DNA from: CALMKX01 sp036274895 | GTDB taxonomy: Bacteria > Acidobacteriota > Thermoanaerobaculia > Multivoradales > SZUA-115 | NCBI GenBank assembly: GCA_036274895.1 | Contig: DASUEU010000039.1 | Location: 1 to 64,000 of the forward strand | Direction of reading: 5' to 3' | Length of the DNA stretch: 64,000 nt | In this document: positions 43,305-52,730 of the stretch, in pieces | Layout: the number at the start of each line of letters is the position of its first letter | How positions within the stretch are numbered: the stretch's first letter is position 1 | Program-made: the position numbers and the translations under genes | Notes under the pieces: generated by a model | Told to the model about the DNA's origin: nothing | What the model saw: the letters and a program-made list of their open reading frames with translations, nothing else | Databases searched by the model: none

Positions 43305-44222
43305 ATGCGCGAGATCCGCCAGGTTCTTTTTCCCACCGACTTCTCTCCCTGCGCCGAGCAGGCGCTCCCCTTCGCCACCGAGCTCGCCCGCCGTCACGGC
43401 GCACGGCTTCATCTCTTCCACGCCGTGGTCTTCCGGGCGGACGATCCCTTCGACGCCGCGCACTTCTTCCCCCAGCCTGAAGAGGTGCTGCGCCTGGTGC
43501 GTGAGTCCGCGCAGAAGGAGCTGGCGAGGCTCGCAACCGACCGGCCCGGCTGCACCGTGGCCCTGCGCGACGCCAAGGGGCGGGGCATGTCGGCGGTGCC
43601 GGCGATCCTCTCCTATCTCGACGAGCAGGCCATCGACCTGGTGGTCATGGGCACCCATGGCGGTCGGGCCGGGCAGCTCCTGGGCAGCGTCACCGAGCAG
43701 GTGGTGCGCCACGCCCGCTGCGCCGTGCTCACGGTGCGCCAGAGCGAGGCTGGTGGCACCTTCCGCCCTTTCCGGCGGGTGCTGGTGCCGGTGGACTTCT
43801 CGGCCCAGTCGCGGGAGGCCCTGGCCACCGCCCGTGAGCTGGCGGCTGCCGACAGTGGCTCGGTCGACCTGCTGCACGTCCTCGCGGCGCCGATCTACCC
43901 GGCCTTCTACGGCTTGAACGGCGTCTACGAGGCCCAGCCGATGGAAGACCCGCAGGTGCTGCGGCAGCGCGCTCGGCAGGGGCTCGAGGAACTGGCCCGC
44001 CAGGCCGGCGGCCCGGCCGTGCCCGAGCAGCTGTGGCTCGAGGACGGCCTGCCTGCCGCGGAGATCGAGCGTTTCGCCCGCAGCCACGAGAGTGACCTGA
44101 TCGTGTTGCCGAGCCACGGACTGACCGGCGTCGAGCGCTTCCTGCTCGGCTCGACGGCCGAGCGAGTGCTGCACTTCGCGCCTTGCCCCGTGTGGATCCT
44201 GAAGCCGACGAAGAACGCTTGA
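43305..44222 (+). CDS. Tandem universal stress protein
   Basis: A 305-aa protein with two UspA domains. Both carry the ATP-binding signature G-x2-G-x9-G-S/T: GTHGGRAGQLLGSVTE in the first and PSHGLTGVERFLLGSTAE in the second. Starts in each half, VLFPTDFSPCAEQAL and VLVPVDFSAQSREAL, confirm duplication. Such proteins support survival under stress or growth arrest. GGAGGT precedes the ATG. It is followed after 13 bp by the BAERF-like gene. Confidence 0.9.
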   Translation: MREIRQVLFPTDFSPCAEQALPFATELARRHGARLHLFHAVVFRADDPFDAAHFFPQPEEVLRLVRESAQKELARLATDRPGCTVALRDAKGRGMSAVPAILSYLDEQAIDLVVMGTHGGRAGQLLGSVTEQVVRHARCAVLTVRQSEAGGTFRPFRRVLVPVDFSAQSREALATARELAAADSGSVDLLHVLAAPIYPAFYGLNGVYEAQPMEDPQVLRQRARQGLEELARQAGGPAVPEQLWLEDGLPAAEIERFARSHESDLIVLPSHGLTGVERFLLGSTAERVLHFAPCPVWILKPTKNA

Positions 44223-44235
44223 CCAAGGAGGTGCC

Positions 44236-45390
44236 ATGAACACCCTTCCCCTGACCCGCGACGAGCTCGAGCGGCTGGTGGCCGCCGGCGACGGGCCCTC
44301 CATCTCCCTCTTCCTGCCCACCAACCGCTTCGGCCCGGAGCGACAGCAAGATCGCCGGCGCCTGGTGCACCTCCTGTCGCAGGCGCGCCAGGCCGCTGTC
44401 AATGAGGGTCTGGCCATGGCGGAGCTCGCCGGGCCTTTCGAGGCCGCTGTCGCCTTCGCCGAGAGCCTGCCGATCGGTGAGGCGGCGGCCGGCATCGCCC
44501 TGTTCCTGGGCCGCAACCTGCTGCGCGCCTTCCACCTGGAGCTGCCTGTGCACGAGGCCTTCTTCGTCGGCCACCGTTTCCAGGTCCGCCCCCTGCTCGC
44601 GGTCCTCGAGGCAAGGGAGCCCTTCTACGTTCTCGCCGTCAGCCTCCACTCGGTGCGGGTCCTGGAAGTCGACGGGCCGGAAGTCCATAGGCTGGACCTC
44701 GCCGGTGTGCCGGCCAACATCGACCAGGCCCTGGGTTACGTCGAGTACCAGTCCGACTTGCAGATGCACTCGGCCCAGCCCTCTCTCGGGCGCAAGAGCG
44801 GCACGATGCATGGCCATGGAGACGGCGACGAGGAGCGCATGAAGCGCGACATCAGCCGCTATCTCCAGCTCATCGCCGAGGCCCTCGAGCCGCAGCTGCC
44901 CAATCGCGAGGCGCCGCTGGTCCTGATGGCGGTGGAGGAGTACTTCCCCATCTACCGCGCGGTTTCGCGGCGGCTTGAGCAGCAGCAGGTGCAGGTCGCC
45001 GGCAACGCCGACTTCCTCACCGACCGCGAGATTGCAGAGAAGGCCCGGCCCGCCATCGCCCGGTTGCGGAAGGAGCAGCAGTCCCGGGAGCTGAGCCGTC
45101 TGCGCGAGCTGGCCGGCAACGGCCGGGTCGCCGCCGACCTCGCCGCCGTGCTCTCCGCGGCGATCACCGGCCGGGTGAATCACCTCCTGGCTGCCGATCG
45201 TGGTGAGCTCTGGGGCCGCTTCGAGATCGAGCGCTCGTGGTTGACGGCACGAACGGAGCGGGAGCCGGCAGACGAAGAGCTGGTCAACCGCGCGGTGCTC
45301 GAGACCTTGAGCCACGGTGGCGAGGTCTCGGTGGTGCGCGCGGACGAACTGCCTTCAGGCCAGCTGATGGTGGCGGCTCTGCGCTACTGA
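44236..45390 (+). CDS. BAERF-like (bacterial archaeo-eukaryotic release-factor) protein
   Basis: A 384-aa soluble protein with the opening LPLTRDELERLVAAGDGPSI followed by LFLPTNRFGPERQQDRRRL and the middle LVLMAVEEYFPIYRAVS; it ends VVRADELPSGQLMVAALRY. This layout matches the bacterial homologues of eRF1 known as BAERF family proteins, whose role in ribosome handling is suspected but not proved. AAGGAGGT precedes the ATG. It is probably co-transcribed with the tandem UspA gene. Confidence 0.75.
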   Translation: MNTLPLTRDELERLVAAGDGPSISLFLPTNRFGPERQQDRRRLVHLLSQARQAAVNEGLAMAELAGPFEAAVAFAESLPIGEAAAGIALFLGRNLLRAFHLELPVHEAFFVGHRFQVRPLLAVLEAREPFYVLAVSLHSVRVLEVDGPEVHRLDLAGVPANIDQALGYVEYQSDLQMHSAQPSLGRKSGTMHGHGDGDEERMKRDISRYLQLIAEALEPQLPNREAPLVLMAVEEYFPIYRAVSRRLEQQQVQVAGNADFLTDREIAEKARPAIARLRKEQQSRELSRLRELAGNGRVAADLAAVLSAAITGRVNHLLAADRGELWGRFEIERSWLTARTEREPADEELVNRAVLETLSHGGEVSVVRADELPSGQLMVAALRY

Positions 45391-45421
45391 GCAGGCAAGG
45401 CCGTCGAGCCTGGAGCCGCGA

Positions 45422-45441
45422 GAGGTGCCAGCCGTTTCGGG
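45422..45441 (+). repeat. Dispersed palindromic repeat, second cluster (a)
   Basis: GAGGTGCCAGCCGTTTCGGG after the BAERF-like gene. Confidence 0.85.
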
Positions 45442-45445
45442 GATC

Positions 45446-45468
45446 CCGAGGCGGCAGGCACCTCGGGC
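45446..45468 (-). repeat. Dispersed palindromic repeat, second cluster (b)
   Basis: A reversed, variant copy with CCCGAGG and CCTCGGG flanks, next to the forward copy. Confidence 0.75.
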
Positions 45469-45481
45469 GGCGGTCGACGAC

Positions 45482-45501
45482 GAGGTGCCAGCCACTTCGG
45501 G
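45482..45501 (+). repeat. Dispersed palindromic repeat, second cluster (c)
   Basis: GAGGTGCCAGCCACTTCGGG; this cluster occupies the space between two convergent transcription units and could form a bidirectional terminator. Confidence 0.9.
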
Positions 45502-45507
45502 TGCTGG

Positions 45508-45927
45508 TCAATCCCCCCGGGCCAGGAAGCGTACGAAATCCGCCTCGGTCAAGATCCCCACCAGCCGCTCCCCTTCGACCACGGGCAGGGAGCCATACTT
45601 GTTCTCGAACATCAGCTGCGCGGCCTCACGGATGTCGGTGTCGGGGGTCACCGTCTCGACCTCTCGGATCATCACCTCGCGGGCGGTGAGCCGGTCGAGC
45701 ACAGCCTTCTCGACATAGTCGGGCACCTCGGCCTGCTCCACCAGGGAGTTGCGCAGCAGGTCGCGGTGGGAGATCAGGCCCATCAGGGTGCCGTCCTCCT
45801 CGACCACCGGCATGTGCCGCACCTGGTGATCGAGCATCAGGTCCCGCACCGCCGAAAGCCGCTCGCCGGGCCGCACGGCGAGCACATGGTCCACCATCAA
45901 GTCACCAACGCAGAGCTTCCTCTTCAT
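45508..45927 (-). CDS. CBS-domain pair protein
   Basis: A 139-aa protein made of two CBS domains (VGDLMVDHVLAVRPGERLSAV and REVMIREVETVTPDTDIREAA, each followed by P-V-V-E and a L-x-G-I/L-x-T/S-x-x-D loop). Such pairs bind adenosyl ligands such as AMP or SAM and act as sensors. The start MKRKLCVGDL is chosen because the frame before it is not conserved. Another CBS gene lies 41 bp upstream on the same strand. Confidence 0.85.
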   Translation of the reverse strand: MKRKLCVGDLMVDHVLAVRPGERLSAVRDLMLDHQVRHMPVVEEDGTLMGLISHRDLLRNSLVEQAEVPDYVEKAVLDRLTAREVMIREVETVTPDTDIREAAQLMFENKYGSLPVVEGERLVGILTEADFVRFLARGD

Positions 45928-45968
45928 CACGGCCCACACTCCTCTCTCGGGCTGAGATCGCCACCGGC

Positions 45969-46424
45969 TCAGCGGTGTATCGGCAGGGGGTGACGGACGA
46001 TCTCGGCCAGGGTGTGGCCAATCTCGGACCAAGTCGGTCCTTCTCCGCTGCCTTCCCTGGCCGCGGCGGCGATGTCGTCGAGGGACAGCAGTCCCTCGAG
46101 CCCGCCTCGACGATCGACCACCGGCAGGCGGCGCACCCGCCAGGCCCGCAAGTTCTCGAGCACTGCGTGGACGTCCTCGTCGGCCCGGCAGACGAAGACC
46201 TCGCCGGAGAGAAAATCCCGCACCCGCAGGTCGGAGGGGACCACGTCGCGATCAGCGACCGCCAGCGCCAGGTCGCGGTCCGTGAACATCCCCACCACCC
46301 GCTCCGCCTCGACCACCGGCAAGGCACCACCGCCGATCTCGGCCATCAGACGGCCCACCGTGGCGAGATCCGTCTCCGGCCCACAAGACCGGGCCTCCCG
46401 CCGCATCACGTCTTGGACTTTCAT
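45969..46424 (-). CDS. CBS-domain pair protein
   Basis: A 151-aa protein with two CBS domains (MKVQDVMRREARSCGPETDL... and VRDFLSGEVFVCRADEDVHAV), with LPVVEAERVVGMFTDRDLA and LPVVDRRGGLEGLLSLDDIA. It is likely an adenosyl-ligand sensor. GAAGGAG lies upstream of the ATG. Together with its downstream twin it forms a small stress-type operon, although the partner proteins they regulate are not seen. Confidence 0.85.
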   Translation of the reverse strand: MKVQDVMRREARSCGPETDLATVGRLMAEIGGGALPVVEAERVVGMFTDRDLALAVADRDVVPSDLRVRDFLSGEVFVCRADEDVHAVLENLRAWRVRRLPVVDRRGGLEGLLSLDDIAAAAREGSGEGPTWSEIGHTLAEIVRHPLPIHR

Positions 46425-46558
46425 CAACCTCGCTCCTTCGGAGGGCTCTTCGGTCCTCCCTCCGCCGGCCATCTTCCGGTAGAGCGAGGGGCGGGAAAAC
46501 AGGCCCGAGGATAGGCGGGGCCTACCCGGGCGGAGGGGCGGGCCGAGGTGCCCGGGCC

Positions 46559-46578
46559 GAGGTGCCAGGCACTTCGGG
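46559..46578 (+). repeat. Dispersed palindromic repeat
   Basis: Exact consensus GAGGTGCCAGGCACTTCGGG, in front of the WYL regulator gene; a partial copy (CCGAGGTGCCCGG) precedes it at 46543. The rest of the 196-bp gap 46425-46620 shows nothing else I can name. Confidence 0.9.
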
Positions 46579-46620
46579 GGACGGGGCCGAGGGATCGCGC
46601 CGACCGCCCCCACGACCTCC

Positions 46621-47592
46621 ATGTCCCGACCCGTCTCTCGCGTCCTGGCAGCCCTCGAGCTCCTGCTGGCCCACGGCTCGATCTCCGGCCCGGAGCTCGG
46701 CCGCCGGCTCGGCGTCGATCCCCGCACGGTGCGCCGCTACATCGGCTCCCTCGAGGAGATGGGCATCCCGGTCACGGCCGAGAGCGGCCGCGGGGGCGGC
46801 TACTCGCTGGTGGCCGGCTTCAAGTTGCCACCGATGACCTTCAGCGGCGAAGAAGCGCTCTCCCTGTCGCTCGGGCTCCTGGCGGTTCGTCATCTCGGCC
46901 TCGCCGGGGCGGCGCCGGGGATCGAGAGCGCTCGCGCCAAGCTGGAGCGCGTGCTGCCGGCTCCCTTGCGGCAGCGCGCCCGCGCCGCGGAAGCGACCCT
47001 GCGCCTCGAGCTTCCCGAGGCGCGGGCGGGAGCCTCGGGGGCCCTGCTGGCCACCGTAGCCGAGGCGACCCAGCGCGAGCGCCGGCTCCGGATCCTCTAC
47101 CTCGCCCGCGATGGCTCCGAGACCGAGCGGGACCTCGACTCCTACGGCATCGCCTTCCGTGGCGGGCGGTGGTACGTGGCGGGCCACTGCCACCTGCGCG
47201 GCGGACCCCGCACCTTCCGGCTGGATCGCATCCGCCAGGTGCGCGAGCTGCCGGAGAGCTTCCGCCGCCCGCCGGACTTCGACGTGCTGGCCCACATCAC
47301 GGCCTCGATCGCCGGGCTGCCGCGCGCTCACTCCGCCGTGATCCTGCTGCGGTGCGACCTCAAGGTGGCGCGCCGCCAGGTCTTCGGCACGCTCGGGTTG
47401 CTCGAAGAGCGTGCGGAAGGGACGCGGCTCCGGGTGCAGACCGACGACCTCCCCTGGCTGGCCCGGGAGCTGGCGCGCTTCGAAGTGCCCTTCGACATCG
47501 AGCGCCCCGCGGCCCTTCGCCGCGCCCTCGCCACCCACCTGCGCAAGCTGGCCTCGCGTCTCGATCCGCCGGGCTCTCCGGCAGCGCCCTGA
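46621..47592 (+). CDS. WYL-domain transcriptional regulator (YafY family)
   Basis: A 323-aa protein with an N-terminal winged helix-turn-helix (VLAALELLLAHGSISGPELGRRLGVDPRTVRRYI), a helical middle, and a WYL domain with LRILYLARDGS..., SYGIAFRGGRWYVAGHC and RTFRLDRIRQV. WYL domains sense nucleic acids or nucleotides and the YafY group often controls stress or defence genes. It is located upstream of the PerR-like gene; the target is not evident. Confidence 0.88.
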   Translation: MSRPVSRVLAALELLLAHGSISGPELGRRLGVDPRTVRRYIGSLEEMGIPVTAESGRGGGYSLVAGFKLPPMTFSGEEALSLSLGLLAVRHLGLAGAAPGIESARAKLERVLPAPLRQRARAAEATLRLELPEARAGASGALLATVAEATQRERRLRILYLARDGSETERDLDSYGIAFRGGRWYVAGHCHLRGGPRTFRLDRIRQVRELPESFRRPPDFDVLAHITASIAGLPRAHSAVILLRCDLKVARRQVFGTLGLLEERAEGTRLRVQTDDLPWLARELARFEVPFDIERPAALRRALATHLRKLASRLDPPGSPAAP

Positions 47593-47635
47593 GCGCTTCG
47601 GGCGGGCCCAGCCCACGGCTCCTCCGTCCGGATTC

Positions 47636-47664
47636 TTGACAAAGACCAGAATCAGAGTCAGTCT
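47636..47664 (+). promoter_or_regulatory. Possible promoter/operator before PerR-like gene
   Basis: A consensus -35 hexamer TTGACA at 47636-47641 is followed by a region with interrupted AGAC...GTCT arms (47644 and 47661) and two CAGA repeats, just before the ATG. There is no good -10 hexamer, so this is only a candidate autoregulatory site for the PerR-like repressor. Confidence 0.35.
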
Positions 47665-48108
47665 ATGCCCGTGCCCAACGACGCCGCTGATCTGCTCCGA
47701 CGCCATGGCCTCCAGGTCACCGCCCAGCGCTTGGCTGTGCTCAAGGCGGTCTCGCGGCAGCCGCACGCGACGGCGGACGACGTGGCCGAGGCCGTGCGCG
47801 CCGAGATCGGCGCCATCTCCCGGCAGGCGGTGTACGACGCTCTCAGCGCCCTGGCGGACAAGGGGCTGGTGCGGCGCATCCAGCCGGCCGGGTCGGCGGC
47901 GCGCTTCGAAGACCGCACCGGCGACAACCACCACCACCTGATCTGCCGCGTCTGCGGCCGCACGGTCGACGTGGACTGCGCGATCGGTGTGGCCCCCTGC
48001 CTGAGCCCGGCCGAAAGCTCGGGCTACGAGATCGACGAGGCCGAGGTCATCTATTGGGGCCGTTGCCCGGACTGCCGCACCCGCGCCGAGCCGTCGATGG
48101 GAGGTTGA
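47665..48108 (+). CDS. Fur-family repressor, PerR-like
   Basis: A 147-aa metal-dependent regulator of the Fur family. It has a winged-helix N-terminal half (LQVTAQRLAVLKAVSRQPHATADD), the NHHHLICRVCGRTVDVDC motif with the His residues and the first Cys pair, and the second pair in GRCPDCR. The gene is directly upstream of katG, as PerR genes often are, so it probably senses peroxide and represses katG; this is inferred from position. Confidence 0.88.
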   Translation: MPVPNDAADLLRRHGLQVTAQRLAVLKAVSRQPHATADDVAEAVRAEIGAISRQAVYDALSALADKGLVRRIQPAGSAARFEDRTGDNHHHLICRVCGRTVDVDCAIGVAPCLSPAESSGYEIDEAEVIYWGRCPDCRTRAEPSMGG

Positions 48109-48191
48109 GCCCCGCCCGATCCCGCCGGCCTTCCCCGTACCCGCACCACCTCGCCAGAAGTAGGAATCCCCGACCCCGAAGGAGAACCAGG

Positions 48192-50387
<2,196 letters not shown>

Positions 50388-50395
50388 GCACTGGG

Positions 50396-50417
50396 GGGAG
50401 GCGCTTCGGCGCCTCCC
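50396..50417 (+). terminator. Hairpin downstream of katG
   Basis: GGGAGGCGC pairs perfectly with GCGCCTCCC around a TTCG loop. There is no U tract, so it may be a weak terminator or an RNA stabilising hairpin for both converging genes. Confidence 0.7.
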
Positions 50418-50483
50418 TCGGTTCCCGAGCGCTGGAATTGCGCGGCGTCAGCTGCGCCGGCCACGCACAGTGGCCTTTGCTCC

Positions 50484-52730
50484 CTACAGCACCTCTTCCC
50501 GCAGGAACCGCCCGAGAACGGGGATCGCCAGCCTGTTCTCGGCGTCGAGGAGGCAGCGGCGTTCGAGCCAGCGGCGGGCGAGGCGGGGGATAGCGCCGGG
50601 GTCTTCGCCGCGGGCCAGGGCGGCGAGAACGGTGCGGGCGTCCTCGGGGGCGCGGTTCCAGATGTCGCGGAAGTAGGAGGCGACCTGCTCCAGGGCCGCC
50701 TCCTCGACGGCTTCGAGGTCCTCGGTGGCGGCCCGGCGGCGGCCGGAGTCATTCAAGCGAGACACCAGCATCTGAGCGTAGAGCTGCACGAGGTAGGGCT
50801 GGCTGCCGGTCCGTATTACAAGGTCGTGGGCCAGGGTTTCGGGGAAGACCTCCTCCGGGAAGTCGGGAATCGGCCGGCGCACCAGCTCGATGGCGACCTC
50901 GGGTTCGAGGTGGCCCAGCCGCACGGTGCGGGCGCTGACGAAGTGGCCGTCCCACATGGGATCCAGCTCGTCGAAAGGAGCCTCGCCCGCGATCAACAAT
51001 CGCACCCGTCTCCGGTGCTGGATGATGGAACGGAAGAGCCCGAGCAGGCGGAGTCGGTCGTCCCGCGAGTCGCCGAAGGCCCGCTCCAACGCCTCGAACT
51101 CGTCGATGCAGAGGAGCAAGCGCCGGTCTCCCAACGCCCCTTCCAGAGCGTCGACCCAGGCCGAGGCGCTTTCGAACGGTGGCCCCTTGCCGAGCTTAGG
51201 CAGCTCCAGCCCTCTCGTGCGCCGGGCCTGGCTGCGAGTTTCGTCTTCGAGTGCGGCGAAGAACCCGGCCGGCGTCTCGATCTGCTTCCCGAGGGCGTCG
51301 AAGAAGACACAGACAGCATCCGGGAGCATCCAGGGCAACATCCGGAGCAACGAACTCTTCCCGGTGCGGCGCGGCCCGAGCAGAACCACCGAGCGCGCAT
51401 CCGCCGCCAAGGCGAGGTGCTCTTCGATCTCACGAATGGAGGCCTCCCGCCCCCGGAACACCTCCCGCCCCTGCTCTGGATCGAGCGGCTCACCGGCCCG
51501 GAAAGGATTCGGAACGAGATGCTCGGCCTCCTTCTCAGCCGCCGCAAGCCGTTCCTCGACCGCCCTTTGCCAGGCCAGCAACGCTGTCCGGAGCGGGTCG
51601 ACCTCCGGACCATTCTTTCCGAGGAAGGCCGTTCTCGACTGTTCCAGCGAGCGAGAGGCCGCTCGAAGATGACCCAGCCGATGGTGGGGATAGCTGGAAC
51701 CCTCGGCAGCTACCACGTACCGGCTAGCCTCGCGGAACCTGTTGAAGAGCGGGTCGGCTCCGTCTTCCGCCGGCAGCCACTCCGTTCTCTCGTTCGCGAG
51801 GTCCTTGAACTGTCCCTGCCGTGCCAGCGCCTCGAGCTCCCTCCCTTGCAAGCGAAGCAGAGTGCGCCGCCCGATCTTTCGCTGCCCGGGCGCAATGGCA
51901 CAAGCTTCGAGCGCTCGGCGGGCGAGATCGGGATCCGTGACGGCCGCCTCCTCGATCTGCAGGCCGAGGAAGGGGAGCGGGAGGTAGCTAAGCTCGTGCC
52001 AGAAGATGGGCGAACGACGCAGGGCGTTGGCCTTCCTGCTCCTCTCTGCTGGCGAGGGGAGCGCTTGTACAACCGCCTCAACAAGCCAGATGGGAAACCG
52101 AAGACTGGAGCCGATGAAGGCCACTCCGAAGGCCACTCCTCCGGCCACTCCTCCGGCCACTCCGAAGGCCACTCCTCCGGCCACTCCGAAGGCCACTCCG
52201 AAGGCCACTCCGAACGCCACTCCGAAGGCCACTCTTCCGGCCACTCCGAAGGCCACTCCGAAGGCCACTCCGAAGGCCACTCCTCCGGCCACTCCTCCGG
52301 CCACTCCTCCGGCCACTCCGAAGGCCACTCCTCCGGCCACTCCGAAGGCCACTCCGAAGGCCACTCCGAAGGCCACTCCTCCGGCCACTCCGACGGCCAC
52401 TCCGACGGCCACTCCTCCGGCCACTCCGACGGCCACTCCTCCGGCCACTCCGAAGGCCACTCCTCGCCAGTCGACCTCGAGACCAGCTAGCTGAGTAACC
52501 AACGCGGCAAACAGAGCGACGAAGGGCTGGAGGGTGAGCAAGAGGAAGGCGAGTCTCTTGAGGTACTCGGCATGAGCTGGGTCGAAGCGAGCCTGCTTCC
52601 ACAGCGACCACAGGCGCAGGTCCGGGTTCTCGACGCCCAGGCTCTTCAGCAGCCGATGCAGCGAGATCGGCTGCATGAAGAACATCCACGCGAACCGCCA
52701 GTAGCCCGGGAGCTGTGCCCTCTCGCTCAT
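50484..52730 (-). CDS. STAND/AAA ATPase with 29 tandem GVA-x repeats
   Basis: A 748-aa protein with three parts. Residues about 1-89 have two hydrophobic segments (FAWMFFMQPIS and LAFLLLTLQPFVALFAALV). Residues 90-205 consist of 29 tandem four-residue units G-V-A-x, x being F, G or V, giving a continuous Gly zipper. The C-terminal 330 residues are an AAA/STAND-type ATPase with Walker A GPRRTGKSS (Lys458) and Walker B LLLCIDEFEAL (Asp543), and a helical end. It overlaps the MPP-ATPase gene (ATGA) that precedes it, so both are made together. The repeats probably sit in membrane, and oligomerise into a pore when the ATPase is triggered; this is inferred. Confidence 0.8.
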   Translation of the reverse strand: MSERAQLPGYWRFAWMFFMQPISLHRLLKSLGVENPDLRLWSLWKQARFDPAHAEYLKRLAFLLLTLQPFVALFAALVTQLAGLEVDWRGVAFGVAGGVAVGVAGGVAVGVAVGVAGGVAFGVAFGVAFGVAGGVAFGVAGGVAGGVAGGVAFGVAFGVAFGVAGRVAFGVAFGVAFGVAFGVAGGVAFGVAGGVAGGVAFGVAFIGSSLRFPIWLVEAVVQALPSPAERSRKANALRRSPIFWHELSYLPLPFLGLQIEEAAVTDPDLARRALEACAIAPGQRKIGRRTLLRLQGRELEALARQGQFKDLANERTEWLPAEDGADPLFNRFREASRYVVAAEGSSYPHHRLGHLRAASRSLEQSRTAFLGKNGPEVDPLRTALLAWQRAVEERLAAAEKEAEHLVPNPFRAGEPLDPEQGREVFRGREASIREIEEHLALAADARSVVLLGPRRTGKSSLLRMLPWMLPDAVCVFFDALGKQIETPAGFFAALEDETRSQARRTRGLELPKLGKGPPFESASAWVDALEGALGDRRLLLCIDEFEALERAFGDSRDDRLRLLGLFRSIIQHRRRVRLLIAGEAPFDELDPMWDGHFVSARTVRLGHLEPEVAIELVRRPIPDFPEEVFPETLAHDLVIRTGSQPYLVQLYAQMLVSRLNDSGRRRAATEDLEAVEEAALEQVASYFRDIWNRAPEDARTVLAALARGEDPGAIPRLARRWLERRCLLDAENRLAIPVLGRFLREEVL
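52116..52463. repeat. Tandem 12-bp repeat tract encoding GVA-x units
   Basis: Twenty-nine copies of a 12-bp unit with two main variants, GCCACTCCGAAG and GCCACTCCTCCG, arranged irregularly. It is wholly in frame and should vary in copy number by slippage in steps of four amino acids. Confidence 0.95.

Noticed and set aside
52116..52463. Possible CRISPR array from the regular short repeats.
   Set aside because: The units are contiguous 12-bp copies without spacers and are wholly in frame in an ATPase gene, so this is a coding tandem repeat.
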